Shown piece by piece: positions 36,110-46,591 of a DNA stretch of 64,000 nt. The notes below the pieces were generated by a model. That model was not told the DNA's origin and did not search any database. It was given only the letters and a program-made list of their open reading frames with translations. The stretch comes from Sinorhizobium americanum. GTDB lineage: Bacteria; Pseudomonadota; Alphaproteobacteria; Rhizobiales; Rhizobiaceae. Made by a program: the position numbers and the translations under genes. The stretch lies in the NCBI RefSeq assembly GCF_001651855.1, contig NZ_LNQC01000053.1, positions 62,001-126,000 on the forward strand. Reading direction: 5' to 3'. Every line of letters begins with the position of its first letter. The stretch's first letter is position 1.

Positions 36110-36177
36110 GGATCGGCGCAAAATATCATTTTACCTAACCAGATGAAATCGCCAATTTGGTGGGGAGGAGACTTATC

Positions 36178-36981
36178 GTGCAATTCACCCGGATTAACGA
36201 CATTGCCATCCACTATCGGTTGATCGGCGCCGTTGCCGAGAAGCCGGTCCTCGTGTTCATCAATTCGCTCGGCACGGATTTCCGAATCTGGGACGATCTC
36301 GTGCTACGCCTCTCCGATGCGTTCGCCGCCGTCCTCTACGACAAGCGCGGCCACGGCCTCTCGGATATCGGCCAGGTGCCCTATGCAATCGAGGATCATG
36401 CGACGGACCTTGCCGGTCTGCTCGACCGCCTCCAGGTCAAGCGCGCCATCATCTGCGGCCTCTCGGTCGGCGGGCTGATCGCACAGTCGCTCTACCAGCG
36501 CCGGCCGGACCTGGTGCGGGCGCTCGTGCTTGCCGATACGGCGCACAAGATCGGCACGGCCGAGATGTGGGACGGCCGCATCGCGGCGATCGAGGCGCAT
36601 GGCATCGAGGCGGTCGCCGACGCCGTGCTCGAGCGCTGGTTCACGCCGGCCTTCCGCCGGCCCGAAAACGTCGCCTTCGCCTGCTATCGCAACATGCTGA
36701 TCCGCCAGCCGGTGCCGGGTTACGCAGGCACCTGTGCGGCAATCCGGGATGCCGACTACACCGAAGCAACCGGAGAGATTTCCGTGCCGGTGCTCTGCGT
36801 CGTCGGCGATCAGGACGGTTCGACGCCGCCCGATCTGGTGCGCTCGACGGCCGGGCTCATCCCCGGGGCGCGCTTCGAGGTGATCCGCGATGCCGGGCAT
36901 ATACCCTGCGTCGAGCAGCCGGAGGCGCTGGCCGCGACGCTCCGTGACTTTTTCATCTCCCTGCCTGGAGACAAACGATGA
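36178..36981 (+). CDS. pcaD: 3-oxoadipate enol-lactonase
   Basis: A 267-residue alpha/beta hydrolase that opens 3-oxoadipate enol-lactone in the protocatechuate branch of the beta-ketoadipate pathway. The nucleophile is in ICGLSVGGLIAQSL, the acid in GDQDGSTPPDL and the His in DAGHIPCVEQPEA. The start is GTG at 36178, supported by GGGGAGGAG at 36163-36171 and by the family N-terminus VQFTRINDIAIHYRL. First gene of pcaDCHGB, divergent from its activator pcaQ. Confidence 0.95.
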   Translation: MQFTRINDIAIHYRLIGAVAEKPVLVFINSLGTDFRIWDDLVLRLSDAFAAVLYDKRGHGLSDIGQVPYAIEDHATDLAGLLDRLQVKRAIICGLSVGGLIAQSLYQRRPDLVRALVLADTAHKIGTAEMWDGRIAAIEAHGIEAVADAVLERWFTPAFRRPENVAFACYRNMLIRQPVPGYAGTCAAIRDADYTEATGEISVPVLCVVGDQDGSTPPDLVRSTAGLIPGARFEVIRDAGHIPCVEQPEALAATLRDFFISLPGDKR

Positions 36982-36991
36982 GTAAAGCCCG

Positions 36992-38151
<1,160 letters not shown>

Positions 38152-38162
38152 GGGAGGGAACG

Positions 38163-38777
38163 ATGGTTCAGGATCTGGGCTACCTGAAGGAAACCGCCTC
38201 GCAGACGGCCGGGCCCTACGTCCATATCGGGCTCACGCCCAATTTCGGTGGCATCTCCGGTGTGTTTGAAAGCGACCTCGGCTCGGCAATGGTCAACGAC
38301 GAGACGCTTGGGCCACGCATCGCCGTAACCGGACGGGTGATCGACGGCGCCGGGGCGCCGCTCAAGGACGCGCTGATCGAAATCTGGCAGGCGGATGCCG
38401 CGGGCCTCTACAATTCGCCTTCGGAAACGCGCGGCGCCGCAGACCCGAATTTCACCGGCTGGGGCCGCTCTCCGACGAGCGCCGAGGACGGCACTTTCGT
38501 TTTCGAGACCATCAAGCCCGGCCGCGTTCCGTTCAAGAACGGTCGCCTGATGGCACCGCATATCAGCTTCTGGATCGTCGCGCGCGGCATCAATATCGGG
38601 CTCCATACACGAATGTATTTCCCGGACGAGGCGGCGGCGAACGCCGAGGACCCGCTGCTTCAGCGGATCGAGCATCGGCATCGGGCCGAAACGCTTGTCG
38701 CCGGCGGCCAGTCGCCTAATTATGTTTTCGACATTCATCTCCAGGGGGAGAAGGAGACGGTCTTCCTGGACATTTGA
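38163..38777 (+). CDS. pcaG: Protocatechuate 3,4-dioxygenase alpha subunit
   Basis: A 204-residue alpha subunit. YLKETASQTAGPYVHIGLTP at the N-terminus and the shared intradiol fold (EIWQADAAGLYNSP, RLMAPHISFWIVARG) are typical; as in other alpha subunits the iron ligands are not all kept. ATG 38163 follows GAGGGAGG. It completes the dioxygenase with PcaH. Confidence 0.95.
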   Translation: MVQDLGYLKETASQTAGPYVHIGLTPNFGGISGVFESDLGSAMVNDETLGPRIAVTGRVIDGAGAPLKDALIEIWQADAAGLYNSPSETRGAADPNFTGWGRSPTSAEDGTFVFETIKPGRVPFKNGRLMAPHISFWIVARGINIGLHTRMYFPDEAAANAEDPLLQRIEHRHRAETLVAGGQSPNYVFDIHLQGEKETVFLDI

Positions 38778-38857
38778 TCATTGGCGACTCATCCCGCGTT
38801 GCCGCGCGCTTGTCGGCGTCCCCTGGCGAAGGGGAGGCCAGATCCTGGAGACGTGGA

Positions 38858-39913
38858 ATGACCTACTCGGCCTTTGACCATCCCTATCTTTCCGGCCTGC
38901 TTGGTGACGAAGCGGTAGCGGCGGAGTTTTCCGCGGCCGCGGATATCCGCGCCATGCTTGCCTTCGAGGCGGCCCTGGCGCGGGCCGAGGCGCAGCACGG
39001 AGTCATTCCGCATGCGGCTGCCGACCGGATCACCGAGGCATGCCGCGCCTTTTCTCCGGATGTCGCTGCCTTGCGCCGCGGCGTGGCTGTTGACGGTGTC
39101 GCCGTGCCGGAACTCGTGCGGCAGTTGCGGCGCGCCGTCGGCGAGGAGGCGGCGGAGCACGTGCATTTCGGCGCAACCAGTCAAGACGTCATCGATACTA
39201 GCCTGATGTTGCGCCTGAAGGCGATCGGCGAGCTTTTTTCCGGCCGTCTCGGCGAGATCGTCGCTGTTCTGGAGGAGGGCGCCGGGCAGTGGGGCGAGCG
39301 GCCGCTAATGGGCCGCACGCGCATGCAGGCGGCCATTCCGATCACGGTGACGGACCGGATGCGGTGCTGGATCGAGCCGCTGCTCGACCACCAGGACCGC
39401 CTCGACGCCATGGATATCGACCTGTTCGCCGTGCAATTCGGCGGTGCGGCAGGCACACTGGACAAGCTTAAGGACAAGGCGGACGCGGTTCGCGCGACGC
39501 TTGCCGAGGAACTGGCGCTGATCGACTGTCCGCAATGGCACAGCCAGCGCGCAGCGATCGCCGATTTCGCCCACCTGCTTTCGCTGATCACCGGCAGTCT
39601 CGGCAAGTTCGGCCAGGACATCGCCCTGATGGCGCAAACCGGCGACGAGATCGTGCTGGCCGGCGGCGGCTCGTCCTCCGCTATGGCTCACAAGCAGAAC
39701 CCTGTCGCCGCCGAAGTGCTGGTGACGCTGGCGCGCTTCAATGCCACGCAAATTTCCGGCATCCATCAGGCGGTGGTGCACGAGCAGGAGCGTTCCGGCT
39801 CCGCCTGGACGCTCGAATGGCTGCTGCTGCCGCAGATCGTCGGTGCGACCGCGGCGGCACTGAGGCTTGCTGCGGAACTTGCCGGTAATATCAAGCGCCT
39901 CGGCGCCGCTTGA
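38858..39913 (+). CDS. pcaB: 3-carboxy-cis,cis-muconate cycloisomerase
   Basis: A 351-residue member of the fumarase/aspartase superfamily that lactonises beta-carboxymuconate. The signature region GGGSSSAMAHKQNPVAAE contains the catalytic loop, and HVHFGATSQDVIDTSLML is the second conserved region. The start at 38858 (MTYSAFDHPYLSGLLGDE) lies 80 bases after pcaG, and a ribosome site GGAGACGTGG is near it. The protein is somewhat shorter than many PcaB enzymes (about 450 residues in some bacteria), as usual in rhizobia. Last gene of the operon. Confidence 0.94.
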   Translation: MTYSAFDHPYLSGLLGDEAVAAEFSAAADIRAMLAFEAALARAEAQHGVIPHAAADRITEACRAFSPDVAALRRGVAVDGVAVPELVRQLRRAVGEEAAEHVHFGATSQDVIDTSLMLRLKAIGELFSGRLGEIVAVLEEGAGQWGERPLMGRTRMQAAIPITVTDRMRCWIEPLLDHQDRLDAMDIDLFAVQFGGAAGTLDKLKDKADAVRATLAEELALIDCPQWHSQRAAIADFAHLLSLITGSLGKFGQDIALMAQTGDEIVLAGGGSSSAMAHKQNPVAAEVLVTLARFNATQISGIHQAVVHEQERSGSAWTLEWLLLPQIVGATAAALRLAAELAGNIKRLGAA

Positions 39914-39916
39914 TTG

Positions 39917-39954
39917 TCAAAAAAGTCCGGGCCGCTTCCTGCGAAGCGGCCCGG
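39917..39954 (-). terminator. Intrinsic terminator of the small exported-protein gene
   Basis: On the minus strand CCGGGCCGCTTC-GCAG-GAAGCGGCCCGG (12 perfect pairs) is followed by ACTTTTTTG, a standard terminator for the leftward gene at 39989-40435. The same hairpin may also slow transcription leaving pcaB. Confidence 0.75.
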
Positions 39955-39988
39955 CAATCAGTGGTAAGACTTGGGCAGTGTCGGACGG

Positions 39989-40435
39989 TCACGCCGACCG
40001 GGCAATATTCCAGTCGAGCCGGCGTACGTCCCTCTGCAATTGCGCGTAGGACGGGCCCGGTATTCTGCCGTTATGCATCGCCGCTACGTGCGTTGCGTCG
40101 GAGCGGATGTTTCCCTCCTCGCGACGCAACCTGTGGAAGGCGACGGTACTGAGCCTGCCGGAGGCGCGCTCCGCCTCCATGCGATGATTGGCGGCGCGAA
40201 GCTCGTGGAGGATGGCGGCAAGCCGCGGCTGTTCAACGTCGGCGGCGGAGCTCATCGGCCGGGCGTGCGGCGCGGGCGGGGCCACATCGTCGTTGCCGAA
40301 TATTCCCTGGTAGTAGTCGCCGTTCTCGGGACCGGTCGAATTTGTACCTTCGTGCCGCCCGGCGGCGAAGGCGCCGCCGGCGGCGAGCGACAGAGCGAGG
40401 GCGGCGATTGCGGGTGTCTTGATGAGCGAGCGCAT
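39989..40435 (-). CDS. Exported hypothetical protein
   Basis: A 148-residue protein with a clear signal peptide (MRSLIKTPAIAALALSLAAG, cleavage near AFA). The mature part has a Pro/Asp-rich segment and a helical C-terminal half with many Arg and His residues (AAILHELRAANHRMEAERAS). No family was recognised. It is followed by a strong terminator and stands alone. Periplasmic location is inferred from the signal. Confidence 0.72.
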   Translation of the reverse strand: MRSLIKTPAIAALALSLAAGGAFAAGRHEGTNSTGPENGDYYQGIFGNDDVAPPAPHARPMSSAADVEQPRLAAILHELRAANHRMEAERASGRLSTVAFHRLRREEGNIRSDATHVAAMHNGRIPGPSYAQLQRDVRRLDWNIARSA

Positions 40436-40786
40436 CTTTGCGTCTCCTTGAACTTGAGGAAGCGATGAGCTTCCGATCGGGGCTGTCTCATACCGTCGCG
40501 TCGCGACCCTTCTGTCGCCGGCAGTATTCAGCCTCGCATAAAGGAATAGCCCCGGAGACGGTGTGAGTCACATTAACAATAAATAAAGTTTCTCTGTCGT
40601 GATTTGCCAAAGTTTTGTCAAATTCCGGACGGCGGCTTTGTAAAAATGGCAAGAACCTACGGCGATCATCAGTGTTTCTAATTTTATGTCCCGACAGAAA
40701 CTCTGGCGGCGGCCGGTGGTTATGAAGTATTGGTAATATTTCTGGCGTGCCATCATGTTCAAGGCGTTGCCTGCCGGGCGCGCCCC
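40436..40786. other. 351-base gap, AT-richer than the surroundings
   Basis: This holds the promoter region of the exported protein and the 3' flank of the cyclase gene. The part 40560-40760 is distinctly AT-richer. An imperfect inverted pair (AGTTTCTCTGTCG at 40587 and CGACAGAAACT at 40692) is probably chance. No credible gene is seen. Confidence 0.4.
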
Positions 40787-42832
40787 TTAGAGCAAGGGTG
40801 GATGCGGTTGAAGCGTATTGCGGGCTGAGGCACCCCCCTCTACCTCCCCCACCGGTGAGGAGATTGGCTGGAAACGCCCGCGCTCGCGTTCGTAATAGTG
40901 CTCGAGTGAGGGCAGCGCCGATTTGAGCTTGTCGAACTCAGCCGCGTCGATGCCGCCGGGGTCGCGGTACTTTGCTTCGATATAGGCGAGGTGCCGGCCG
41001 AGTGCTGCCTCGGAGGCGCCCTCGGCCAGCGTGAAAACCGGCGAGACCGTGTTCCGTCCCTTGACAGTGATGCGGTCGATCTCGACGACCGGGAAGCTGG
41101 CGGCGGCGAGTGCGGCCGTCCGTTCGCCAAGGAGCAGCGGGATGCCGTAGTCCTTCGACGCGCCCTCGAGACGCGAGGCAAGGTTGACCGCGTCCCCGAG
41201 CGCCGAATAGTCGAAGCGTCGGGCCGAGCCCATGTTGCCAACGACGCATTCGCCGGTATTGATGCCGATGCCGATGCGCAGCATCTTCGGCTGGCGCCCG
41301 GCCGCCTTGGCCTCGGCTTCGAGCTCGGCATTGACGCGGGCGAGCGCGGCAAGCATGTCGCGGGCCGCGGCGACGGCGTGAAGCGCGTGGTCGAGATCGT
41401 CGAGCGGCGCGTTCCAGAAGGCCATCAGGCAGTCGCCGATATATTTGTCGATTGTGCCGGCCTGATTCAGCACCGCTTCCGAGAGCGGCGTCAGCAGCCG
41501 GTTGACGAGCGTCGTCAGCCCCTCCGGGTCGTCCTTCATGTCTTCGGCGATCGTCGTGAAGCCGCGGACGTCGCAGAAGAGGATCGAAAGCGTCCGTCTT
41601 TCGCCGCCGAGCTTCAGTTGCGACGGGTCCTGCGCCAGCCGTTCGACGAGCGCCGGCGACAGATATTGCGAGAAGGCGCGGGTGATCTCGCGGCGGCGAC
41701 GGCGCTCCTCGGCATAGTCGATGCCCGCCTGGCCCACCGTGACGCCGAAAAAGGCAAGCCCGGGACCGAGCGGCGAGACGAAGACATGGCCGAAGCGCAT
41801 CAGGCCGTAGCTTGCGAGAAGGATCAGCGCGAGCGCGAAGGCGCCGTAGCCGAACGTCCTCCAACTGGTCGATTTCAAGACGACAAGCGCTGCGACCAGC
41901 GCGGCCAGCAGGATTGCCGGCATGGAAACAGGCGCGCCCGCTATTTTGATGGCGAGCCCGTGCACGAGATTGTCGTAGATGGTCGCCTGGATCTCCGCGC
42001 CGGCGACGAGGCCGCGCGAAAACACCGTGTCGGAGGTGGCGAAGGCATCGACACCGCCATCGGCGATCGACGGGGCGTTCTGCAGGCTCAGGCCGACGAT
42101 GACGACGCGGTCACGGAACGTGCCTTCCGGCAGGAAGTTTCCCGGCTCGAGCGCCTGGTAATAGGAAACGGTCGGATAGGTGCGCGCCGGGCCGAAGGTC
42201 TGGATGAGCGTCTGCGCCTGCGGCTGCTCCGGGTCCGCTCCGGCGACTGTCGCGAGCGTCACGGCGAACCCGTCCGGATAGGGCGGGATTTGCCGGAGCG
42301 TACCGTCGCCGCTGAGATTGACCGAGGCGATGCCGACCTTCGCGCCTCTCTCGGTGAAGAGGGCGAGAGGCTCGGTGCGGACGAATTGTTCGGCCTGCGG
42401 CGTCTGGATCAGCGTCTGGTCGCCGGCGAGCACCACGTCTGGCCCAAGCACGGCGGCGAGTGCTGCGTCGTTTTGCGACTCGGCGGCGGGTTCGGCGAAG
42501 ATCACGTCGAGGGCAATCGCCCGCGCGCCGGCCCTTCTCAACGCCTCGATCAGCCTGGCATGGAGGGCTCGCGGCCACGGCCATTGGCTGCCGATCTCCG
42601 CCATCGACGGTTCGTCGATCGCCACGATGATGAGGCCGTCCGCGGGAAGTGCCGGTCGGCCGATGATCGACAGATAGTCATAGGCGCGTAGGTCGGCGAG
42701 CGACCAGCTGCCGGTCAGCGAGGCAAGCGAGACGAGGGTCGCGACGAAGGCAGTCAGGGCGGCAAGCTTCACCCGCCGCGGCGAATGACGGATTCGATCG
42801 ATCGTTGTGGAAAGGCTTTGACGGGCGCGCAT
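40787..42832 (-). CDS. CHASE2-domain adenylate cyclase (class III)
   Basis: About 681 residues. An N-terminal membrane helix (residues ~24-45) leads to an extracytoplasmic CHASE2 sensor (residues ~50-295), three membrane helices (~300-372) and a cytoplasmic class III cyclase domain (~412-600). The catalytic set is complete: metal Asp421 (FCDVRGFT) and Asp467 (IDKYIGD), adenine-contact Lys463 and Ser543 (DYSALGDAVN), and transition-state Asn550 and Arg554 (NLASRLE). This predicts an active cyclase making cAMP. Its ATG overlaps the stop of the FecR-TPR-barrel gene (ATGA), so the two are translationally coupled. The last ~25 residues come from a mosaic repeat sequence. Confidence 0.93.
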   Translation of the reverse strand: MRARQSLSTTIDRIRHSPRRVKLAALTAFVATLVSLASLTGSWSLADLRAYDYLSIIGRPALPADGLIIVAIDEPSMAEIGSQWPWPRALHARLIEALRRAGARAIALDVIFAEPAAESQNDAALAAVLGPDVVLAGDQTLIQTPQAEQFVRTEPLALFTERGAKVGIASVNLSGDGTLRQIPPYPDGFAVTLATVAGADPEQPQAQTLIQTFGPARTYPTVSYYQALEPGNFLPEGTFRDRVVIVGLSLQNAPSIADGGVDAFATSDTVFSRGLVAGAEIQATIYDNLVHGLAIKIAGAPVSMPAILLAALVAALVVLKSTSWRTFGYGAFALALILLASYGLMRFGHVFVSPLGPGLAFFGVTVGQAGIDYAEERRRRREITRAFSQYLSPALVERLAQDPSQLKLGGERRTLSILFCDVRGFTTIAEDMKDDPEGLTTLVNRLLTPLSEAVLNQAGTIDKYIGDCLMAFWNAPLDDLDHALHAVAAARDMLAALARVNAELEAEAKAAGRQPKMLRIGIGINTGECVVGNMGSARRFDYSALGDAVNLASRLEGASKDYGIPLLLGERTAALAAASFPVVEIDRITVKGRNTVSPVFTLAEGASEAALGRHLAYIEAKYRDPGGIDAAEFDKLKSALPSLEHYYERERGRFQPISSPVGEVEGGASARNTLQPHPPLL

Positions 42833-45800
42833 CAGAACCGCACTCTGACAGTGCCCTTGACAGTGGGCCCCCAGCCGGGAACGCCGTTGCGCAGCTCGAA
42901 TTCCTCGTCGAGCAGGTTGAACCCAGCGAGTTCGACTTCTAAGCGCTTGTCGAACCGCTCCCATTGGAGCGAGGCGTCGAGGGTCCAGAAGTCGTCGTGC
43001 GTTATAGAACCTTCAGAGCGCTCGCCAATGTAGTTTGCGGCTACCGTCGTCTTGATATTCGCGGTGTCGACCCAGGTCAGCGCGACTTGCCCTGAACTCT
43101 CCGGTAGAAATGGAAGGTCGCCGCTGCTGCCAGACGAGAGATCCTCGCTTTCCGTGCGGGCCACAGTCGCGGAAAGGCCGAGGCCGTGGCCGAGCGCCAG
43201 GTTGGCGGTCAATGCGACGCGGTCTATCCTGGCTTTGTCGAAATCAAAGTCCGCCATCGAAAACGGAAGGTCGACAGAGCCGTCGCGGATTTCCTGGTGC
43301 TGATAGTCGACCGCCGTAAAGAGCCAATCGTTCCATTCGGCGTCCCAACGGAGGGCGAGCGTGTCGGCATAGCCTTCGGTGCCGATCAGGAGCTGATTCG
43401 GCTGCAGCCCTACGATGCCGACGGGCGCCAGCGTGGCCGCACCGAAGTTATAGCCTTCGCGCTGGACAGCGGCGCGTAGCCAATGCCCCTCGGAGGGTGC
43501 CCAAGCGACGCCGAGTTTCGGCTCAAGGCGGATATTGTTGTCGTTGACGTCCTCGATGTAGCGGGCAAACAACGCGCCTTCGGCCCGCAGATCAGGCGTA
43601 ATCTCATAGAGCCCGTCGACATAAGCCCTCACGACCCCTGTAGTGGCGGATGAGCTGGCGGAGGTGAATGGTACTGAATCGATGAGATCGTAACGTTCGG
43701 CCTTCGCTTTCGACGTAACGGCGCCGCCTTCGATGCCATACCGCAAAGTCAGGTTCCCATCTCCGTAAAGGTGGCTCAGCGCGCCGATATAGCTTGTTTC
43801 CTCTTGCTCACTCCGGAGGTATCTCAGATCGATAAAGGGGATGTCGGAGAAAACTGTCCGGGAGGTCTCGTCGATCTTCCTGTGGTTGAAGAAGAAGGCG
43901 GCGTTTGCAACGCTTTCGTACCCGAATGTGTGGCTCCAAGCGACGCCGGAGGTCAGACTCGAGGAGGAATACTCATTCAGGATGTCGCTAAAAAACGGAA
44001 AAAGGTCCGGGTCCGGAACGTCAAAAATGTTTCGGCTGTCGTCGAACTCCGCCATGTTCAGAAACGCGACGACTCGATCGTCTGGAGATGGCGTGGCGGT
44101 TAGATAGCCGTTGCCGCCGATCAAGCGCGACTCACGGTCCAGTTGCAGGCCGTCGCCCAGGTCGACAGCGTCGCGCGGCTCTTCCCATTGAAACGTCCCG
44201 TAGACACTGATCGGGAACGGAGACGCCGTAAATCCCCGAACTGCCGCTTCGCCGATCCAGCCCGCTTGGTCCTCACTCGCCGTAAACCCACCGCCAAGCT
44301 CCGTTTCAAAGAACGGCGATTGCAGCAAATTGACCGTCCGCTCACGGCTCGCGATCATGTGCGGTTCGATCAGTAGCCCTTGGATCAGAGCGGAGAAACT
44401 GGTGGCGTTCCCCGTGTTGCTGATCGCGCTCGCGGCGAAATCGTAAGTGTTGAAGAAGGGATTGACGCTGCCGCGAACCGCCTGGTCGACATAGCTCGCG
44501 CCGGTGAACGGGTCGAACACCGCATCGCCGTAATATTGCCCCCAGGCGTCGAGTCCCTGCAGCCGAAACGCATCATTCAGCGTCGAGCCTTGTTCCTGAT
44601 TGGCGCCGAGCGCTGCCGAATCGCCACCGCGCGCGCGGGTGCGCCGCATGGCTTCCTGGGCGTTGCGGATGGCCGCGTCGGCATCATAGGCGTCGATGGC
44701 GATGGCGGTTCTGACTGTTGCCACGATGGGATCGTTCGGGTCCAGCCTGTCGGCATTGTCGAGCGCCTGGGTTGCCGGAATCCGGTCACCCTTTTCATAA
44801 TGCGCGGCTGCGAGGAGGAGTTGGGCGTTGGAATAGGCGGGATTGGCCGTCGAGCCGGCGAGCAGGTCTTCGACCGCCTTGTCGACTTCGCCGTTCTGCA
44901 GGTGATAGCGGCCGCGCGCCACCAGGGCGACGTCGAACGAAGGATCGACAAAAAGCGCCGCATCGATCTCGCGTTTCGCCTCGGCCATCCGCATCTCATC
45001 CATATATTGGATCGCGAGATTTGCATGGGCGACGGGATCCAGCGGGTCCAGCGCGATCGCTTCCTTGAGTGCGGCCTCGGCGGCGCGGTTGTCGCCGCGC
45101 TCACTCTGAACGAGCGCCAATGAATTCCAGATGGAGGATGAGCCCGGGGCCGTCTTCAGCGCCCTGTTGAGATCAGCAAGCGCGCCGTCGAGATCATTTT
45201 CGATGTGGTAGCGATAATGGGCGCGGGCTTCGAGTGCGGTCGGATCTTCCGGATCAATCGCAAGAGCTCGTTGTACACCGTCTCGAAGCTCATCGCGATC
45301 GTCGAGCAAGAGTGCGAGCTGGGCGCGGGCCGCCGGTAAGGTCGGATCGTCGGGATATCTCTGCTCCGCCTGCTTGATGACCGCTATGGCCGCGGGAATA
45401 TCTTCCCGGAAGCCAGCGGTCCAGGCCTGCGCCATGCCGGCGTACCGGCCCGCTGCAGCGCGGGGTGGCTGCTCTACCCGGTCTGGATCGGCAAGTCCGC
45501 GGGCGAAATATCCGCCGTAGGCCGCCATGGTGCGGCGGCTTGGATCGAGGCCGCGTTCAGCCTCCGCGAACAGCCGTGCTGCCTCCCGATACTGATTCGA
45601 GGATCCGGCAATCAACGCCCTGATGAGTTTGGCGCGCGCCGCCTGGGAGCCGGCCAATCCAAGTTTGGTTGCCTGCGAAAGGGCGGCCCCGGCCTTTTGG
45701 CGGCCATCGAGAGACAGGTAGATTTCGGCCAGCGCCAGCCAATCCTCGGCCGACCTGTTCGCGTCGGCCTGGGCCTCGATCCGGGTGCGCTGGCGGCGCA

Positions 45801-46461
45801 TCTCGGGAACGCTGAGCGGCGTTGCCGGCATCCAGACAAAGGCGTTGCGCAGCGACAGATGGAAGAGCATCTGTTCGCGGTCCTTCGGCGTGACGATGAC
45901 GATCTTCGTCGGCGCGCTGCCAATCGCAGCCACCGCACCTTCGCCCTGCTTCACCGTCACGCTGCCATGGGCGTTCTTCAGTTCGACGACGCCTTCGAGG
46001 ACGGTGAGCGAGGTCTTGCCGTCGCCGCCAACGGTCATTGTCCAGTCGGTGCCGCGGATGGCGGCTGCGGCGGCGGGCGTGTCGATCACCAGACCTTCGC
46101 CGCCGCGTTCGGCGCGGGCCCAGATCGACCCCGATTGCAGTTCGAGATTCGTGTCGCCTCCACCGATCTGCTTGACCCGCAATGCGGTGTTACGCCCAAG
46201 CCGGATCTGCGTATGGTCGCGGAAGAGCACGGCGAGTGAGCCGGTGGCGTTGGTGCGGAGCACGTCGCCCGGAACCAGGTCCTGGGCGAGGTCGACGAAT
46301 CGCCAGTTGGAGACGTCGACGAAGCGCACCTCCTCGCCGGATTTGCGAGCGATAACGGAGCCCGCCGCGGGCTGATGCCGCTGTACCGGCTCGGCATGCG
46401 CCGTCGATGACGCAAAGAGCGCCATTGCGATCAGCAAAGCCCCCGCTATTCTTCGCCGCAT
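42832..46461 (-). CDS. FecR-TPR protein fused to an outer-membrane beta-barrel
   Basis: A 1209-residue protein. Signal peptide cleaved near residue 23 (AHA-EP); FecR domain ~65-180 (ATGSLAVLFRDHTQIRLGRN, IDTPAAAAAIRGTDW); tetratricopeptide repeats ~240-620 (PVAHANLAIQYMDEMRMAEA is one unit); then from ~690 a long region rich in alternating and aromatic residues ending in GTVKGTVRVRF-type sequence with terminal Phe, as in TonB-receptor-like barrels, but without a plug domain. The likely place is the outer membrane, with FecR and TPR parts in the periplasm, where they could contact the CHASE2 domain of the coupled cyclase. FecR here is not beside an ECF sigma gene. The barrel-coding part looks slightly less GC-rich than the TPR part. 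Function is inferred. Confidence 0.82.
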   Translation of the reverse strand: MRRRIAGALLIAMALFASSTAHAEPVQRHQPAAGSVIARKSGEEVRFVDVSNWRFVDLAQDLVPGDVLRTNATGSLAVLFRDHTQIRLGRNTALRVKQIGGGDTNLELQSGSIWARAERGGEGLVIDTPAAAAAIRGTDWTMTVGGDGKTSLTVLEGVVELKNAHGSVTVKQGEGAVAAIGSAPTKIVIVTPKDREQMLFHLSLRNAFVWMPATPLSVPEMRRQRTRIEAQADANRSAEDWLALAEIYLSLDGRQKAGAALSQATKLGLAGSQAARAKLIRALIAGSSNQYREAARLFAEAERGLDPSRRTMAAYGGYFARGLADPDRVEQPPRAAAGRYAGMAQAWTAGFREDIPAAIAVIKQAEQRYPDDPTLPAARAQLALLLDDRDELRDGVQRALAIDPEDPTALEARAHYRYHIENDLDGALADLNRALKTAPGSSSIWNSLALVQSERGDNRAAEAALKEAIALDPLDPVAHANLAIQYMDEMRMAEAKREIDAALFVDPSFDVALVARGRYHLQNGEVDKAVEDLLAGSTANPAYSNAQLLLAAAHYEKGDRIPATQALDNADRLDPNDPIVATVRTAIAIDAYDADAAIRNAQEAMRRTRARGGDSAALGANQEQGSTLNDAFRLQGLDAWGQYYGDAVFDPFTGASYVDQAVRGSVNPFFNTYDFAASAISNTGNATSFSALIQGLLIEPHMIASRERTVNLLQSPFFETELGGGFTASEDQAGWIGEAAVRGFTASPFPISVYGTFQWEEPRDAVDLGDGLQLDRESRLIGGNGYLTATPSPDDRVVAFLNMAEFDDSRNIFDVPDPDLFPFFSDILNEYSSSSLTSGVAWSHTFGYESVANAAFFFNHRKIDETSRTVFSDIPFIDLRYLRSEQEETSYIGALSHLYGDGNLTLRYGIEGGAVTSKAKAERYDLIDSVPFTSASSSATTGVVRAYVDGLYEITPDLRAEGALFARYIEDVNDNNIRLEPKLGVAWAPSEGHWLRAAVQREGYNFGAATLAPVGIVGLQPNQLLIGTEGYADTLALRWDAEWNDWLFTAVDYQHQEIRDGSVDLPFSMADFDFDKARIDRVALTANLALGHGLGLSATVARTESEDLSSGSSGDLPFLPESSGQVALTWVDTANIKTTVAANYIGERSEGSITHDDFWTLDASLQWERFDKRLEVELAGFNLLDEEFELRNGVPGWGPTVKGTVRVRF

Positions 46462-46591
46462 ACCTGCAATTGCCCCTCGTTACACGGAATCCAGTGGATT
46501 TCCGCGGCAGAAAAGTCAAGCACCCAGTTTTGGGCATATAATGTTGGCCCTCCGGTGTAATAAAGAGGAGACAAGAAGCAGGGGAGCACGC
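46462..46591. promoter_or_regulatory. Divergent promoter region between barrel-cyclase operon and effector-like gene
   Basis: Within 130 bases, the plus strand has a consensus -10 TATAAT at 46537-46542, about 50 bases before the effector-like start but without a good -35. The minus strand has TTGACT at 46514-46519 with only a weak -10 17 bases on. The two promoters would be back to back, allowing joint control. Confidence 0.4.

Noticed and set aside
40568-40762. A 64-codon frame on the minus strand in the AT-rich gap.
   Set aside because: No ribosome site, no recognisable motif, and a composition expected by chance in AT-rich DNA.
40991-42691. A 566-codon open frame on the plus strand across the cyclase gene.
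   Set aside because: Arg/Asp-rich mirror of the CHASE2 cyclase; no ribosome site or domain.
40787-42832. Reading the cyclase as a canonical Pycsar pyrimidine cyclase (PycC).
   Set aside because: It is membrane-bound with a CHASE2 domain and has the Lys and Ser base-contact residues of adenylate cyclases; PycC proteins are soluble.
42832-46461. FecR domain taken as an anti-sigma partner of the ECF sigma factor at 16893-17576.
   Set aside because: The two are 25 kb apart, and the FecR protein lacks the cytoplasmic anti-sigma segment and is coupled to a cyclase.
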